From Actinomycetes bacterium (GTDB taxonomy: Bacteria; Actinomycetota; Actinomycetes; Actinomycetales; Actinomycetaceae): 8,016 nucleotides of DNA. Below the pieces are notes generated by a model. The model did no database searches. It saw only the letters and a list, made by a program, of their open reading frames with translations, and was not told the DNA's origin. Positions 6,541 to 8,016 of this stretch are shown piece by piece (within the stretch, counting starts at the first letter, position 1; the number at the start of each line of letters is the position of its first letter). The stretch covers positions 1 to 8,016 of the forward strand of contig JAEWEQ010000016.1 of the NCBI GenBank assembly GCA_023389315.1. Reading direction: 5' to 3'. The position numbers were made by a program, and so were the translations under genes.

Positions 6541-6598
6541 AGCGGGGCGTGGCCTACCCGGGTAGTAGCCGCGGCACTGGCGAAGGTCCAGCGGGGCG
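6541..6598. repeat. Short direct repeats in the tig-clpP1 gap
   Basis: AGCGGGGCG occurs at 6541-6549 and again at 6590-6598, 49 bp apart. CTAGCGG also occurs twice (6539-6545 and 6599-6605), and the 8-bp palindrome CGCTAGCG lies at 6597-6604. The repeats flank the 12-bp palindrome at 6554-6565. The G+C-rich background raises the chance of coincidence, but the arrangement is more ordered than the rest of the gap. Confidence 0.4.
6554..6565. promoter_or_regulatory. 12-bp perfect palindrome CTACCCGGGTAG
   Basis: All six bases on each side are complementary, and outside it GGCTA (6536-6540) and TAGCC (6566-6570) form a further 5-bp inverted pair. It is about 40 bp further from clpP1 than the ClgR-like site. 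As DNA it looks like a dimer-binding site; as RNA it could not form a tight hairpin without opening its centre. No matching regulator family is recognised. Confidence 0.35.
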
Positions 6599-6613
6599 CT
6601 AGCGGCCCGGAAT

Positions 6614-6661
6614 TGCTGCGGGGGCGAATGCCAACGGCACTCGCCCCGAAAGTTTGCAGCA
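6614..6661 (-). terminator. Hairpin downstream of tig, probable terminator
   Basis: Starting 17 nt after the tig stop, three segments pair: outer 6614-6619 with 6656-6661 (6 bp), middle 6621-6627 with 6641-6647 (7 bp, mostly G-C), and inner 6629-6632 with 6636-6639 (4 bp) around a 3-nt loop, with one A-C mismatch (6628, 6640). No T-run follows on the minus strand. Position and stability fit termination or 3'-end protection of the tig transcript, separating it from clpP1P2. Confidence 0.6.
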
Positions 6662-6678
6662 GTTAAGAACTACTTGTC

Positions 6679-8016
6679 TCAGTCGGCGTTTTCCTCGCCG
6701 GCTTCGTCTTCGTCCTCGTCGGCTTCGGAGGCGTCGAAGAACTCTGGGAATTCGTCGTCGTCTTCGTCGCCGGTTTCCTCAGCAGCTTCCTTCGCCGGGT
6801 CGCGGGTGAACTCAGACAGGTCAACTTCGTTGCCCTCGGAGTCTTTGACGCTCACATCACCCAGGGTCAGGGCCAGGGCCTTGGTGCGGGTCAGTTCCGC
6901 CACCATGGCTTGGATCTGGTTCTGGTCGGAGAACATCTGCGAGGGGTCGATGCCGTACATCTGGGCGGTCTGCATCATGAACTCGAACACCTCTTGCTGG
7001 GTGAGTTCGATTTCGCGGGCCTGCGCCAGTTCTTCCAGCATCAAGTGTTCACTGATGCGGCGACGCGCGTCCTTCTCAGCCTTGGTCTTTTCTGCCTTCT
7101 TGGCGTCCTCACCGACGGCGGCTTTAACCTCTTCATCGATGATGGACTGTGGCAGTTCGATCTTGGTGTTTTCCAGCAGGTGGTCGAGTAGGCGGTCGCG
7201 GGCCTGCAGCGCCTGGTCAGCCTTCTTGCGGGCTTCTGCCTGGGTCTTGAGGTCTTCGCGCAATTCGTCGATGGTGTCGAATTCGGACACCATCTGGGCG
7301 AAGTCATCGTCGGCCTTGGGTAGTTCGCGGGCCTTCATGGACTTCACGGTGAGGGCCACTTCTGCTTCTTCACCTTCGTGTTCGCCGCCCTTGAGGGTGG
7401 TGGTGAAGGTGGTTTCCTCGTCAGCTTTCATGCCGGTGAGGGCCTTATCCATGCCATCGAGCATGGACTTGGAGCCGATTTCGTAGGAAACGTCGGACAT
7501 TGAATCGACTTCTTCACCGTTCACGCGGGCCACCATGTCGATGGTGGCGAAGTCGCCTTTCTTCGCCTTGCGCTTAATCGGCTTGAGGGTGGCGAAGCGC
7601 TTTTGCAGCTCTTCCAGTTCGGTGTCCACGTCCTCGTCCGAAACGGTGATCGGATCAACGGTGAGTTCAACGCCGTCTACGGAGGGCACCTCGAAGGGGG
7701 GTACGTGGTCTACTTCCGCGGTGAACTTCAGTTGCCCGCCCTGCGCACCGGTGGTGTTGAGGATTTCCACCACTTCGATTTCTGGTTGCGCCATGGGACG
7801 GAGCTTGTTTTCTGCTACTGCTTGGGAATATAGGCGCGGCATGGATTCGTTGATTACCTGTTCGATTACGGCGGCGCGGCCGAAACGTTGGTCGATGATG
7901 CGAGGCGGAACTTTTCCGCGACGGAAGCCAGGTACGTTCACCTGGTTGGCGATGTCTTTGTAGGCTTTGTCCATGTCGCCTTTGAGTTCCTCGTAGGGAA
8001 CTTCCACGGTGATCTT
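6679..8016 (-). CDS. tig: Trigger factor, ribosome-associated chaperone (5' end outside window)
   Basis: Binds the large ribosomal subunit by the exit tunnel and shelters and folds new polypeptides; its central domain is an FKBP-type prolyl isomerase. Visible are 445 residues reaching the right edge in frame; the first visible codons read KITVEVPYEEL, so about 10-17 N-terminal residues are missing and the GTG at 8005-8007 is internal. The ribosome-docking signature GFRRGKVP is at 7906-7929. The isomerase domain spans roughly visible residues 150-230 (from KKGDFATIDM to KSMKAREL), and the C-terminal helical arms run to about 400. The last 40 residues are an acidic tail with 22 Asp/Glu, one Lys and an FPEFF patch (6736-6750). 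The gene ends with TGA and is followed by a hairpin, then by the clpP1P2 promoter region. Confidence 0.97.
   Translation of the reverse strand, partial: KITVEVPYEELKGDMDKAYKDIANQVNVPGFRRGKVPPRIIDQRFGRAAVIEQVINESMPRLYSQAVAENKLRPMAQPEIEVVEILNTTGAQGGQLKFTAEVDHVPPFEVPSVDGVELTVDPITVSDEDVDTELEELQKRFATLKPIKRKAKKGDFATIDMVARVNGEEVDSMSDVSYEIGSKSMLDGMDKALTGMKADEETTFTTTLKGGEHEGEEAEVALTVKSMKARELPKADDDFAQMVSEFDTIDELREDLKTQAEARKKADQALQARDRLLDHLLENTKIELPQSIIDEEVKAAVGEDAKKAEKTKAEKDARRRISEHLMLEELAQAREIELTQQEVFEFMMQTAQMYGIDPSQMFSDQNQIQAMVAELTRTKALALTLGDVSVKDSEGNEVDLSEFTRDPAKEAAEETGDEDDDEFPEFFDASEADEDEDEAGEENAD

Noticed and set aside
6674..7486. 270-codon open frame on the + strand, opposite tig
   Set aside because: It is the complement of tig and encodes a serine-rich product that comes from reading Asp/Glu/Lys-rich codons backwards. 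Trigger factor is unmistakable on the other strand.
1..8016. Novel defence, mobile or CRISPR system
   Set aside because: All seven genes are recognised core genes; there are no transposase-like proteins, regularly spaced repeats, target-site duplications, tRNA genes or marked shifts in base composition.

Overview
The window is a stretch of actinobacterial core chromosome. The evidence is a moderate G+C content (about 57-58% in the lines I counted), a tandem clpP1-clpP2 pair whose products look like the two non-identical ClpP subunits of mycobacteria, a ClpX with LGF in place of IGF at its ClpP-docking loop, and a trigger factor with a long acidic tail. The moderate G+C and this gene content would suit an Actinomycetaceae-like or Bifidobacterium-like organism better than a Streptomyces, but the species cannot be fixed from this sequence.

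Layout. On the + strand are the 3' half of valS (valyl-tRNA synthetase, cut by the left edge) and, 37 bp later, a complete long-chain acyl-CoA synthetase gene (fadD-like). This pair converges, with 18 bp between stop codons, on a minus-strand block. Read in its own direction from the right edge, that block is tig (trigger factor, cut by the right edge), clpP1, clpP2, clpX and a small AroQ-type chorismate mutase gene. There is no stretch above 300 bp without a gene; the longest is the 265 bp between tig and clpP1.

How the genes work together. Trigger factor folds new chains at the ribosome exit. ClpX unfolds tagged or damaged proteins and feeds them to the ClpP1P2 peptidase. These four genes form a protein-quality-control island with an order familiar from actinobacteria. 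clpP1 and clpP2 are tightly coupled: the clpP2 ribosome-binding site overlaps the clpP1 stop codon. clpX lies 198 bp further on behind a strong imperfect hairpin, so it may be expressed at a different level from clpP1P2. The chorismate mutase follows clpX by 57 bp and may be read through from it. valS and fadD are probably co-transcribed but have no evident functional link.

Regulation. The tig-clpP1 gap holds, in the minus-strand reading direction, a hairpin suited to terminating tig, a set of small palindromes and direct repeats, a good match to the ClgR operator remembered from corynebacteria, and a TAGAAT -10 box with a poor -35. This is the arrangement expected of an activator-dependent clpP1P2 promoter.

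I found no mobile element, CRISPR array, tRNA, rRNA or unknown multi-gene system. The points worth a second look are modest: the archaeal-type look of the ValRS, the operator and repeat structure ahead of clpP1, the hairpin between clpP2 and clpX, the chorismate mutase beside clpX, and an aromatic patch inside the acidic tail of trigger factor.
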